From positions 58,089,954 to 58,153,953 of the forward strand of contig OY997591.1 of assembly GCA_963921825.1 (NCBI GenBank): a stretch of 64,000 nucleotides of DNA, in the 5' to 3' direction. The stretch comes from Erodium maritimum. Its lineage: Eukaryota; Streptophyta; Magnoliopsida; Geraniales; Geraniaceae. The notes below the pieces were generated by a model. The model had not been told where the DNA came from, did not search any database, and saw nothing but the letters and a program-made list of their open reading frames with translations. A program made the position numbers and the translations under genes. The first letter of the stretch is position 1, and each line of letters begins with the position of its first letter. Shown in pieces: positions 1 through 10,831 of the stretch.

Positions 1-637
1 CACTTGGGCGTCATCCACAATCCGATCAGCGCCTTCAAGAGCCTGTGACTCAGCCGAATTGCAACCAAAGCATCTGTAATCGAATCAACAACCCCGTGAA
101 TCTCTCCAGACTCACTCAACCCGTGATCTTCTCCACCACCAACTGAACCCGGATTAGATCGCGGTTTTTCACAATCAAAAGACGAGGTCGTACCATTGCT
201 GGAGGGAACAGTCCCACTCGTACCAGAGCCAGAACCTTGAATCCCATCCCATTGCACCACACCACGAGGGTCAGCACGAGGGAACCGAGCTTTAAAAGCT
301 CTGATTTCACGGTGGTGAGTTCCGGGACGAGCCAAAGCGACGAAAAGAATATGACCTTTCAATGTCAATCCGTTTAATTTCGAAACAGCCTGAGAAGCCT
401 CATCCACCATCGAGAAAGAGATGATACCGAAGAACCTCCCTCCCTTGTTCGAGCGCTACAAAACAGAGCACATTCGGACAGACCCAAAAACACTGAAGAC
501 GTTGCTTACCCATTCCTCTGTGGATCCATAAGGAAGATTACAAACAAAAACATCGGCGGACCTCCCTGTTTCGACGTTCTCTGAAGTAAATTCCTTATCA
601 TTCACAACAGGTTCTAGTTAAGCTTCTTTGAACAGAT
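1..637 (-). pseudogene. LINE B ORF1, C-terminal part (RRM protein), interrupted
   Basis: Minus-strand reading gives an RNA-recognition motif: RNP2-like VFVCNLPYG and RNP1-like GRFFGIISF, then a Gly/Ser-rich tail running off the left edge. RRM ORF1 proteins are known in plant LINEs, where they bind element RNA; that role here is inference. The frame continues across the copia insertion. Removing 638-9098 and one copy of cagat joins this part in frame to 9099-9603. In-frame stops lie just right of the RRM (in the segment next to 621) and between RNP2 and RNP1, so the copy is dead. The alternative, a host RRM gene, is less likely because RT fragments of LINE type adjoin. Confidence 0.72.
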
Positions 638-2325
638 TGTTGGGTCTCGAGGTAGGGTTGGAGATGAACCAACTCGCAGCGGAAAATCAATGAAAACCAA
701 GAGACGATTAAAACCATGAAACAACTAACAAAGAATGGATTCACAAGAGAAAAATTCAGCACTAGTTCTTACCAAAACAAGAACACCGGTTAACGAATGA
801 TTGGCTTGAGTCTCCAAGACGCCTACGTATCCACATGGGAATCAAAGCCACGTAGTTCTTCTCTTTGAGGACTCAAGAACACAAAAATGGAGGAGGAAAC
901 TAGCCAAACCCGAAATGGCCATGGAAGAGGGAGAGAAAATGTGTTTCCTATTCTTGTCTTGTGTTTGTTATGTTGAAAAAAGATGACTTAAACATAACAA
1001 AACCCATACTTGTCCAACTAAAGGCATGGGACAAGTATGGTGTCAAGTAAGGTGTAAATAGGACAAAGTATGGCAAGACAAGATTGGGTTAGGTGGTGAA
1101 TCACCAACACCTTAATCCTTGTCTTGCTTACTTAGTACTAATTAATCAAGACTTGATTAATTAGTTCCATGGGCCTTGGTTGCATGGGCCTTTCATGGGC
1201 CTCTTGGAACATGGCCCGTGACCATTTCCAACGAGGTCCCATGATTCGCTCATCGCCTCCATGCCATCCATACCGGAAATGTCCAACATTATCCGACGCG
1301 ATCAATCCCAAGACTCCAAGCCTTGTCTCGATCCGTAAAGTCCTATTCACTTACGGGCACATGACCCAAAACCCAGTTTTGGTCATGTCCCGAGACAACT
1401 CCCTTTTGGCCATTCTCCATAAATGTGTCAATGAGTTTCATCCTCCGGTGTGACCCTTAGGTTTATGCATGTCAATAGATCAACATAAAATCCCATTTTA
1501 CTTGATCCTATTTAAGTGGCAGCTAACGAGACTTTAGTATTGCCCGACATTACATAACGAATCGACCCTGTCGATTCTAACCTTTCCGTCGTCCCTGTCA
1601 TTATCCTTTTATCTCCGATATCCTGATTGAGATAAGGCATAGAGCCGTCATCCTTATTATTCTCAATCACCGTTCCTTGATATGTGAGATGACTGAAGAT
1701 ATGATACCCAGTATCATGTGCATGGCCATGCTATTCTTCCAGTCACTCTCGATCAAGTGGCCGAGAACCGATATCTTTCCCATACCTTAGTATGAGGGAT
1801 GAATCCCTTAGCCGTCTTTCGTGTCACTCATGTAGCCCGTCCCCAAGCCAATCCTGGCCGTTATGGAAGCCCTGTTACGGACAACGTTAGGCTCAGGTCA
1901 AACTCAGTTGTTGACTACATAGCGATCACAAAGACTCCTTGGTCTAAGGATACATGACAAGCTACAACACTGAATATGTTCATGACTTAATCTATGGCAC
2001 ATATTCAGGGCGGGTCGTCCAATATCATGTCCCACATGATATCTATGATCAGACTCCGGAATCTCATTCCAATGACTAACAGAACGTAAGCCATAAAGAG
2101 CCATCTTTCATACTAGTCGCTTCTAGTGAAGCTTTGTTGACTAGGGACCCATCGAGTGTGATCTATCTCGATCTATGGTTCTATTCGCATGGTGGGCATA
2201 GATCAGAGCACACATCGATATATTACTCCAACACATAAGTAATATAAAGCCGCTTTAATTTTATTGCTAACGATGATATATACATTTGGACATTTAGGAT
2301 TGAACTACGGGCACTAAGACTAACA
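638..2325 (-). repeat. copia 3' LTR (left copy)
   Basis: 1688 bp, TG...CA ends, matching 7411-9098 at a constant offset of 6773 with a single base difference noticed by reading. The short open frames inside it are duplicated exactly in the other LTR and are not genes. The inner end abuts the polypurine tract. Confidence 0.95.
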
Positions 2326-2341
2326 ATCTCCCACTTGCCCT
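2326..2341 (-). other. copia polypurine tract
   Basis: On the minus strand the 16 bases just upstream of the 3' LTR read GGGCAAGTGGGAGAT, a purine-rich plus-strand priming site in the expected position immediately next to the LTR. Confidence 0.8.
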
Positions 2342-2344
2342 AGT

Positions 2345-2674
2345 TCCAATCTAAACTCCAATATGTCCCCATCGACTTTACATGTCTAACATGTTCAGGC
2401 AGTGACACTGCCTTAGTCAAAGGGTTGGCTATGTTATCATCTGTTGCAATATCGGTTATCTTCACTTCACCTCAGTTCAGTATTTATCTGATGAGGTGGA
2501 TACGCCGCAGTACATGTTTGGATTTGTTATGCGATCTAGGCTTTTAGCTTGCGCAATGGCCCTTGTGTTGTCGCAAAATGGATTCACCGGACTGGATGGG
2601 TTTTTAATTACACCCAGCCCTGCCATGAATTTCCAAATCCACATAGCCTCCTTAGCTGCCTCTGCAGCATCCAT
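2345..2674 (-). pseudogene. copia RNase H domain, C-terminal remnant
   Basis: Minus-strand frames give the end of a Ty1/copia RNase H: an EAAKEAMWIWKFM helix, a FCDNTRAIAQAK segment with its conserved Asp, then a tail containing DIATDDNIANPLTKA, the usual copia pol C-terminus close to the polypurine tract. The pieces lie in different frames and stop codons interrupt them. RNase H would degrade the RNA strand during reverse transcription; this copy cannot be made as one polypeptide. Confidence 0.8.
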
Positions 2675-2993
2675 GTACTTGGCCTCTGTCGTAGATTCGG
2701 CAATGGTATCTTGCTTTACGCTTTCCCAGCTAAAGCTCTGCCATTCAGCGTAAACACATATCCTGATTGACTTCTAAAGTCATCTGGATTTGTCTTGGAA
2801 AACTAGCGTCTACTCATCCTTCGACGACTAGTTCAGCATCATCTTTCCCCCAGGTTAGAATGATGTCTACTGGTACAACATAAGGCTTACGAGACGTCTG
2901 GTCTCATACATGTCATGGCATATATGATCGATCCTGCCCCCAGGCGCATAGGATTCTCATCATCCTTTTCAGCTCATCAGGTGTCTTAGGACA

Positions 2994-3900
2994 CTAAGTC
3001 TTGCTGAGATGAATGCCATGACTAGTGGGTAAGAGTCCTTTCTTTGAATCGAGCATTAAGAACCTACTCAATGCCTTGTTCACATAGGTTCCCTGACTTA
3101 AATCCAAGACCCTCTTGGTGCGATCTCTACATATCTTAATCCTTAAGATATGAGAAGCATCGCCTAAGTCCTTTATTGAAAAACACTTCCTCAACCAAGC
3201 TTTAGTCTCGTGCAAGGTTGGGATGTCGTTTTCAATGAGAACCAGAAAGGTAATATTGCTCCCACTAGCCTTCTTATAAACGCAAGATTCATCCTCGTTC
3301 TTGATTAAGCCAAATCCAATTACAGCTTCATCAAAACGAAGGATCCAACTCCGAGAAGTTCGTTTCAATCCATAAATGGATTTCAACAACTTATAAATCT
3401 TTCCCTTATTCTTCGGATCGTCAAAACCTTTGGGCCGAGACATACAAACGTACTCAGTCAAATTTCCATTTAGGAAAGCGGTTTTGACATCCACTTGCCA
3501 TATCTCGTAATTATGATACGCAGTTATGTCAAGAAGAATTTGGATCGATTTTGACCATAGCCACTAAGGAGAAGGTTTCCTCATAGTCAATCCATTGGAT
3601 CTGCCTATAACCTTTCGCCACCAGTTGAGCTTTGTAGGTCAGAGGGTTGCCGTCCATGTCCATCTTCACCTTGAAGATCCATTTGCATCCTATGGTCCTC
3701 ACACCATTGATGGGATCAACCGGTTCCCAGACTCGGTTGTCCGACATGGATTGCATTTCCTCCCTCATGGCTCCCAGCCATAACTCGGAGTTGGGCCCAT
3801 CCACGACTTCCTGAAAGGTGGCTGGATCATCGTGATCCACCATGACTTCATTGTCACCTCCGGATACCATATCTTGGAGGTGGAAGATTGATCCTTTCAA
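2994..3900 (-). pseudogene. copia reverse transcriptase, broken
   Basis: Two minus-strand pieces (3900-3529 and 3494-2994) in different frames. The first holds the start of RT (a run ending CKWIFKVKMDMDGN, then LVAKGYRQ). The second holds MDVKTAFLNGNL, SIYGLKRTSRSW and a degenerate catalytic region: where copia RTs have a YVDD box this copy has a diverged sequence near LVLIENDIPT. The catalytic aspartate pair is therefore not recognisable. Frames shift between the pieces, so no functional RT is encoded. Confidence 0.85.
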
Positions 3901-3988
3901 ATCGCCTTGGACCTTTCGGAATTGTAACAGGAATTGGTTCTTACTCTACGACAATCTCTGGCTCCTTTCTACTGGGTTGCCAATTGGT

Positions 3989-4893
3989 TTAGACAGATCT
4001 GTACCATCCTGAATTTCTTCGAGATGCACAGTCCTCCCAATGACGTCTTTGGAAACAAAACTTCTTTTCCATAAAGACCCCACCCCAAGCGACGAACACC
4101 ATGTTCTCACTGGGATTGTAGAAATAGTATCCCCTTGTTGCTTTGGGATACCACACGAAGGTGCATATCTCAGATCTTGGTTCGAGCTTAGTCGAAACCA
4201 AATGTTTCACATAAGCCTCGTAACCACAAATCTTTAGGAAGGACAAAGCGGGCATCATCCCGTACCATTTTTTAAAATGGTGTCCCTTCCACACCATTCG
4301 TCAAAGCCCGATTCACTATGAATGCGGTCGTCTCTAGAGCAAAACCCCTAAAAGAGATTGGGAGATCAGTCCAACTAATCATGGAACAGACCATTGTCTA
4401 ACAATGTCCGATTTCTCCGTTTGGCTACACCTTTCAACTATAGTGACCTAGGAGGAGTCCATTCCAAAAGGATCCCATTCTCTTTTAGATGATCTAATAA
4501 CTCTGTGGTCAAGTATTTTCCACCTCGATCCAATCGAAGTGCCTTAATACCTTTGTCGAGCTGGTTTTCTACTATAGTCTTAAACTCTTTGAATTTATCA
4601 AAAGCTTCAGACTTATGTCTCACCGAAGAGACATAACCATATTTACTGTAATCATCAGTAAATGTGATAAAGTAGTTAAAACCCCTCCTGGCAAGTGAAC
4701 TTATTGGTCTACACACATTCGAGTGTATCAGCCCCAATAATTCACCCGCCCTTTCATCGCGATCGATAAAGGGCACTTTAGTCATTTTGCCCATCAAACA
4801 AACCTTGCACCTATCGATCGAATGGAATTCGAATGAACCTGAAAGCCCGCACGTCTGAAGTGCTGATAGGCGCTTCTTGTTTATACGACCCAA
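3989..4893 (-). pseudogene. copia integrase, broken
   Basis: Minus-strand segment 4893-4438 contains the GAG-pre-integrase/zinc region (GRINKKRLSAL... then CKVCLMGKMTK) and the integrase core start (FITFTDDYSKYGYV with the first catalytic Asp; RLDRGGKYLT with the second). Segment 4297-3989 is the downstream core and C-terminal region in another frame. Together they would insert the cDNA into the genome. Frame breaks at about 4438 and 4297 disable it. Confidence 0.85.
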
Positions 4894-4919
4894 ATGACAG
4901 TACCATAACAGAGTTAGGT

Positions 4920-5300
4920 TTAAATCGTTGGATTTAGACCCTTGGTATTAACGGAATATATAGAACTTGAGGCATTGTTACCCATATCTAATATGTACAA
5001 TCCTCCAACCATGTCAGTACTGGTATAAAACATATCATTGCATAGAACATTGAAAACTCCATTTCCAATATTAACATTATATCCTTCCTTGTCAAACACG
5101 GATACAGATATAATATTCCTACTAAAAGTAGGTATGCAATATACATTATACAATACTAAGACAAGGCCTCTTGGCAAAGCAAGACTCATGGATCCTACAG
5201 CAGTTGCCACAACTCTGAGGTCCATTTCGTGCTTTCCAAATCTCTCCTACTTTCAGCCACCATATATTAGTGCATGTGTGAGATTCAGTCATGGTATCTA
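4920..5300 (-). pseudogene. copia protease remnant
   Basis: Minus strand. A WVLDTMTESHTC stretch near 5290 sits where copia proteases read WxxDSG/DTG: the glycine of the catalytic triplet is replaced (D-T-M). The following segment (VVATAVGSMSLALPRG, then IPTFSRNIISVSVFDKEG) is the usual protease C-terminal portion, in a second frame. A frame change at about 5225 separates them. Confidence 0.78.
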
Positions 5301-5854
5301 ATACCCATGAATCTTTGGAAGTAGAGAGATGTAGCTCTATAGAGTTAATACCGAATGAAGGCACGATCCCACCGCCCTTCCTTAGATCATCCAGGTTTCC
5401 TGATGAAGGCGCAGTCCTACTGCCCTTCTTCAGATCATCCAGGCTATTTGATGAAGGCGCAGTCCCACTGCCCTTCTTCAGATCAGCCGTGAACTTCCTG
5501 TAATCCCGGTTCCAATGACCAGGCTGTTGGCAGTAGAAGCAGACATTCTCAGGTGTCTCATCTTTCCTGCCAAGTGCGCATGGGCCCCGCCCTTGCCACT
5601 TCCAATTCCCTTGTTGACCATCAGAATATCCTTGGATCCCAGATCCCTGAGATATTCTTCTCAGCAGCTGATGACACTTCATGTAACTCTGATATGGTCT
5701 TAGAGACAGCCTTGTCAAGGACATATTCTTTGCGTTCAGACTTGAGGACTATCCTCAAAATTCTGTACCAGTCCAAATAGTTTGTCCCATTTAGCTTGAC
5801 CCTGTCAAGAATGGTTTTTAATGACAAACTATTAATGTTCGCTGAATTTGCCAT
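5301..5854 (-). pseudogene. copia gag with CCHC zinc knuckle
   Basis: The start at 5854 begins MANSANINSLSLK and runs through LNGTNYLDWYRILRIVL, a recognised copia gag (UBN2-type) signature. A second frame (5724 onward) carries the zinc knuckle CFYCQQPGHWNRDY, in which the last Cys of CX2CX4HX4C is Tyr, followed by an internal repeat of KKGSGTAPSSNSLDDL units. Two frames are needed, so gag is frameshifted. In an intact element it would package element RNA. Confidence 0.82.
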
Positions 5855-7396
5855 TTGATCTACAACAGATAAAATTCAATCAGTAAACTGAATAAATTTT
5901 ATGAAGATCAAGCTTAAACACCAACAATCAATTCTAAACCTTTAGAATCTGAAACCAAGATCCTTGATTCACTCGATTAAGCTGAACTAATGCTCACCAC
6001 TTAATCGAGCTATGTAGGTAGGACTCCATCCAATCACATCCAATGTGACTCTTGGCTAGGGTATGCACTTATGTACACGGCTTACCCTATCTGTTACCCT
6101 AGCTCAACCTCAGGCTGAGAATCGTAGTCGGGTCCACCAATTTTCAACTATGGCTCGTCACTATGTAGGTGCTCCGCTAATGCGCACGACACCCACATAT
6201 GACGTCCAAACCTACTACCCCGCTTCCCCATGGATGCTCCGCTAATGCGCACGACACCCATAGGACGGGGAGGTAGTAAGGTGTTGATGATTGGGAGGTA
6301 TCAGACATGACCCGCTTTTACTTGTCCAGTTGTGTTCAAAACTTTGGCACATCCTAGATGCGATGAGCACATCAACTACATTCCAAATGCAATGATGCCT
6401 CAAATTACATCCAATGTAATTCTTCCTTTGAACCCGTCAACTACATCCAATGCAATGACGGTTCTAAGGGTTCACACACAAGGATTAAAATTCCAATTTT
6501 ATCTTTGCATGTGAGGTGATATGCTCGGTAAATAAAGTTAAGCATGCAATTCTAAAACACATAGAATTAATCATGCATAAACTAAACCAAGCATAAAGCG
6601 ATAAATGTGCACATAATAGCCCCCTAAACTAACTCCCACTAGCTTCTTGAGCTCCACCGACTCCAAGCCGATGCCAACACCCGAAAAGCCACCAAATGAC
6701 CTTTTCGCCCTTTCTTCGTCTTGAGTAAAATATTACAATTTAATACACGACTCGCAGGTCGGGAATAAATAAATATTACAAACAAGTGGTTCGACGACCA
6801 CACCTTGAAAGAATAATTACACGCTAACTCTAACGGCTCGCAGGCCGTGAAAAGCGATAAATAATTAAATCGAGCTCGGGGCTATTATGTACACCATGCC
6901 AACATCACATCACACATCGTGTTATCAAACAAGCATGTTATCAAACATCATGTGATTTTCCGGTTTTAATTAATTGCCAAGTTTCGAAATTTTTTGATGC
7001 TCGGTTTATCGAAACCGTTCAAAAATGAAACTTTTGAACATTTGATCTTCGAGTTCATCATGACGGTTCCAAACTCGTCATAACTAACAAAACGGTTTAG
7101 CCTTGGCATATCAACCATCCAATGGTCATGCTTGGCCTAGCTCCGTCCAACGGAGCCCCGTTCGGTCCCGGTTTCGGCTCCCCGAGAGTCCCGCTCCCGA
7201 GACCCGAAAAATCAAATTTTTTTCAAATTTTCCAGATTTGAAATAATTTTCAAAAAATTATTTTACATGTATTAAATCCATAAACAATAATTTAAAACAT
7301 GTTATCAAACAATTTAGCAAAACAACATGTCAAAAACGAAACTTTCAAGCAAAACCGAAACTTTGAACACCGTCTTGTGAATCCCGAAGGTAGCAC
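5855..7396 (-). other. copia 5' untranslated leader
   Basis: About 1.5 kb between the primer-binding site and gag with no credible coding frame. It contains a direct repeat, ctccgctaatgcgcacgaca, near 6171 and again near 6236, separated by about 65 bp. A leader of this length normally holds packaging signals; none can be identified by eye. Confidence 0.6.
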
Positions 7397-7409
7397 GGCT
7401 CTGATACCA
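7397..7409 (-). other. Primer-binding site, initiator-Met tRNA
   Basis: Reading leftwards from the 5' LTR, the minus strand gives TGGTATCAGAGCC, the classical plant tRNA-iMet primer-binding site, starting one base inside the LTR boundary. It fixes the element's orientation as minus. Confidence 0.93.
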
Positions 7410-7410
7410 C

Positions 7411-9098
7411 TGTTGGGTCTCGAGGTAGGGTTGGAGATGAACCAACTCGCAGCGGAAAATCAATGAAAACCAAGAGACGATTAAAACCATGAAACAACTA
7501 ACAAAGAATGGATTCACAAGAGAAAAATTCAGCACTAGTTCTTACCAAAACAAGAACACCGGTTAACGAATGATTGGCTTGAGTCTCCAAGACGCCTACG
7601 TATCCACATGGGAATCAAAGCCACGTAGTTCTTCTCTTTGAGGACTCAAGAACACAAAAATGGAGGAGGAAACTAGCCAAACCCGAAATGGCCATGGAAG
7701 AGGGAGAGAAAATGTGTTTCCTATTCTTGTCTTGTGTTTGTTATGTTGAAAAAAGATGACTTAAACATAACAAAACCCATACTTGTCCAACTAAAGGCAT
7801 GGGACAAGTATGGTGTCAAGTAAGGTGTAAATAGGACAAAGTATGGCAAGACAAGATTGGGTTAGGTGGTGAATCACCAACACCTTAATCCTTGTCTTGC
7901 TTACTTAGTACTAATTAATCAAGACTTGATTAATTAGTTCCATGGGCCTTGGTTGCATGGGCCTTTCATGGGCCTCTTGGAACATGGCCCGTGACCATTT
8001 CCAACGAGGTCCCATGATTCGCTCATCGCCTCCATGCCATCCATACCGGAAATGTCCAACATTATCCGACGCGATCAATCCCAAGACTCCAAGCCTTGTC
8101 TCGATCCGTAAAGTCCTATTCACTTACGGGCACATGACCCAAAACCCAGTTTTGGTCATGTCCCGAGACAACTCCCTTTTGGCCATTCTCCATAAATGTG
8201 TCAATGAGTTTCATCCTCCGGTGTGACCCTTAGGTTTATGCATGTCAATAGATCAACATAAAATCCCATTTTACTTGATCCTATTTAAGTGGCAACTAAC
8301 GAGACTTTAGTATTGCCCGACATTACATAACGAATCGACCCTGTCGATTCTAACCTTTCCGTCGTCCCTGTCATTATCCTTTTATCTCCGATATCCTGAT
8401 TGAGATAAGGCATAGAGCCGTCATCCTTATTATTCTCAATCACCGTTCCTTGATATGTGAGATGACTGAAGATATGATACCCAGTATCATGTGCATGGCC
8501 ATGCTATTCTTCCAGTCACTCTCGATCAAGTGGCCGAGAACCGATATCTTTCCCATACCTTAGTATGAGGGATGAATCCCTTAGCCGTCTTTCGTGTCAC
8601 TCATGTAGCCCGTCCCCAAGCCAATCCTGGCCGTTATGGAAGCCCTGTTACGGACAACGTTAGGCTCAGGTCAAACTCAGTTGTTGACTACATAGCGATC
8701 ACAAAGACTCCTTGGTCTAAGGATACATGACAAGCTACAACACTGAATATGTTCATGACTTAATCTATGGCACATATTCAGGGCGGGTCGTCCAATATCA
8801 TGTCCCACATGATATCTATGATCAGACTCCGGAATCTCATTCCAATGACTAACAGAACGTAAGCCATAAAGAGCCATCTTTCATACTAGTCGCTTCTAGT
8901 GAAGCTTTGTTGACTAGGGACCCATCGAGTGTGATCTATCTCGATCTATGGTTCTATTCGCATGGTGGGCATAGATCAGAGCACACATCGATATATTACT
9001 CCAACACATAAGTAATATAAAGCCGCTTTAATTTTATTGCTAACGATGATATATACATTTGGACATTTAGGATTGAACTACGGGCACTAAGACTAACA
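7411..9098 (-). repeat. copia 5' LTR (right copy)
   Basis: 1688 bp and collinear with 638-2325, with one visible substitution (8295). It is followed by the target duplication cagat at 9099-9103. Promoter and polyadenylation signals should lie here, but none stands out enough to annotate. Confidence 0.95.
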
Positions 9099-9603
9099 CA
9101 GATTCCCAACTACAACAGCTCTAGGAGGCTCTGTAACGGTCTGAGGACGCACTACAGCAGCTTGTGGCTCATCGACCTCAGGGCCTTTGACCGGAACAGT
9201 CCCAGTCCTCTAAATCCCATCGAAAGAAGAGCTACCCTGAACAACACCATTCATTTTCGCCACACCATTCACAACTGATCGTTTCTTCTCGCGTGTTGGT
9301 CGTCGAACACGAACCTTTGACTCACGCTTGATCAAAGATCCCTTATCTCTACCCAATTCATTTTTTATTGCACCACCGGAGATGGAACAGTACTCTCAGT
9401 ATGAAACCAATAAAACAGAGCAGAAGGATTTGAACGAGAGCGTAGGAGCCCTCGTACTTGTCTTCTCCGAGAGACGAGGATAAGCTCGGAGACGGGCCGG
9501 AGACGAGGTCGGTGACGAAACCCCCAAAAATGACCAAACTCAACGTAGCCACAGAACAACTCACCTGAACATACTAGGACTAAAGGATATCGAGGACTTG
9601 TGC
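9099..9603 (-). pseudogene. LINE B 5' region and ORF1 N-terminal part
   Basis: Minus-strand reading from about 9375 downward gives a basic segment (NELGRDKGSLIKRESKV...) rich in Lys/Arg, then an acidic/Pro linker that continues in frame across the copia element into the RRM at 1-637. An in-frame TAG follows the SSSFDGI stretch. Positions 9380-9603 look like its 5' leader and contain no convincing frame. The join to LINE A sequence is at about 9603-9607. Confidence 0.6.
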
Positions 9604-9606
9604 ACA

Positions 9607-9939
9607 TTAATTCTTTGACCTGAAGCTACTTAATATTTCCTTAATACTCTTCCATGTCTGAGCTTCTGGAACCGATGCCTTTGAGAAGAAATTGCAGTCA
9701 TCAGCAAAAAATAAATGGGTCACCGAAGGAGCTTGTCTCGCCACCTTGCAACCCCTGATATTACCATCTTGCTCTGCATCCGCTATTAGACGGGATAGCC
9801 CTTCCGCACACATAATAAAAAGGTATGGGGACAAAAGGTCCCTTTTCCTTCATCCTCTCTTCGCATGTAATGGAGCTACTCTTCCACCTTCGGCCGACAC
9901 CCATAATTTTACAGTCCAAACACATTCCATAGTTATATT
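9607..9939 (-). pseudogene. LINE A reverse transcriptase, 3' piece
   Basis: Minus-strand frames read NITMECVWTVKLWV near 9939, then SPYLFIMCAEGLSRLI and THLFFADDCNFF, the LINE RT finger/palm region with the F-A-D-D catalytic box intact. The frame continues exactly from 28739 leftwards once the Athila element is removed (IGFDSRWV joins NITMECV). The piece ends abruptly at LINE B sequence near 9607, so the remaining RT and 3' end are missing. Confidence 0.88.
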
Positions 9940-10740
9940 TGACGCCCTGAGAATTAACCCACTAAAGGGCGCGACAAGCGCACCGGTCGTCAAGTAGTAA
10001 ATCGGTTCAAGTCCGATTATAACGATACGGGACGAACCTCTGGGAGGGCCGGTGTGCCACATAGAACGGCTCCCAGAGAGGGCCGGATGGTGACACGGAC
10101 ATGACCTATGGAAGGGCCGGAACTCGACACGGACCGTGCTTCCTCACGCGCCGGAGCTAAGGGAGGAACGTGCTTCTGCTTGTACCGGAGATCTTCCTTA
10201 GGTGTCGAGGGATGGAGCTTGGTCTCGAATGGGTGGCGGCTTAAGCTATGGTGGAGAGATTAAGAGGAGGGGAGGTGAGATGAAGGTTGGGGCTTTGAGA
10301 TGAAGATGAAGGTTGAAGGAGGTAGCTGAGTGAGGTGAGGGTTTGGATGAGTTGAGACGAAGGAGATAAGGTGAGGGAAAAAGGAGTGGTGGCCGAGTAA
10401 TTTAGGAAAAGGTATCAGGTGTGGGACGGCCTACTGGCAAGGCACGACACGACACACAGAACGGGCCTCTAGGCGGCCCGTTTGGAAGACCGGTCCAATC
10501 AGCTCACCAGCCCTCTTTTTCACACGTTCCGAGCCTTTAATCAGCCCTTTTATCCTCCCTTGGCGGGCCTCAATGAGGCCCTCTTGGTCATCCGATCCTT
10601 TTCTCTGGGAGGCCCTTCTGGCTGCCCTTTCCATATGGCTCTGAGGATCGGAACAGTGTCTTCTACCCTTCTTTTTGCCTTCATACCCCAAATCCTGGCA
10701 CCTACAGTGAAATACATCCTTAATCAGAACAAAAATTAAA
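9940..10740 (-). repeat. Athila 3' LTR (left), rearranged
   Basis: The first roughly 75 bases match the 5' LTR at 27697 closely (gccctgagaattaaccca..., then the shared cggttcaagtc). Beyond about 10015 the two LTRs are not recognisably alike. Here the sequence is GC-rich with repeats around gagggccgg and is followed by a G-rich stretch. The inner end is not visible exactly. It is placed just before the purine-rich stretch (minus strand GGGAGGCAACCCGAGG, 10744-10760) that could be the polypurine tract. Confidence 0.55.
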
Positions 10741-10831
10741 TATACAACCTCGGGTTGCCTCCCGAAAAGCGCCTTGTTTAATGTCGTTGGCTCGACCTAA
10801 AGGCGACCTAGGCCGCCTTTACACCTCAACT

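Larger units (their letters stand above)
638..9098 (-). mobile_element. Ty1/copia LTR retrotransposon, complete structure, decayed coding region
   Basis: 8461-bp element on the minus strand bounded by 1688-bp LTRs that begin TGTTGGG and end ...CTAACA, with a perfect 5-bp target duplication cagat at 633-637 and 9099-9103. A primer-binding site for initiator-Met tRNA follows the right-hand (5') LTR and a polypurine tract precedes the left-hand (3') LTR. Coding order on the minus strand is gag, zinc knuckle, protease, integrase, reverse transcriptase, RNase H, the copia order. The LTRs differ at only one position that I can see (1522 g versus 8295 a), so insertion was recent. Yet gag-pol is broken into at least eight pieces in different frames. 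It sits inside LINE B ORF1. Confidence 0.95.

Noticed and set aside
1138-1453. Open frames of 70 and 94 codons on opposite strands, repeated at 7911-8226
   Set aside because: They recur identically only because both lie in the copia LTRs. No domain, and they overlap each other antisense.
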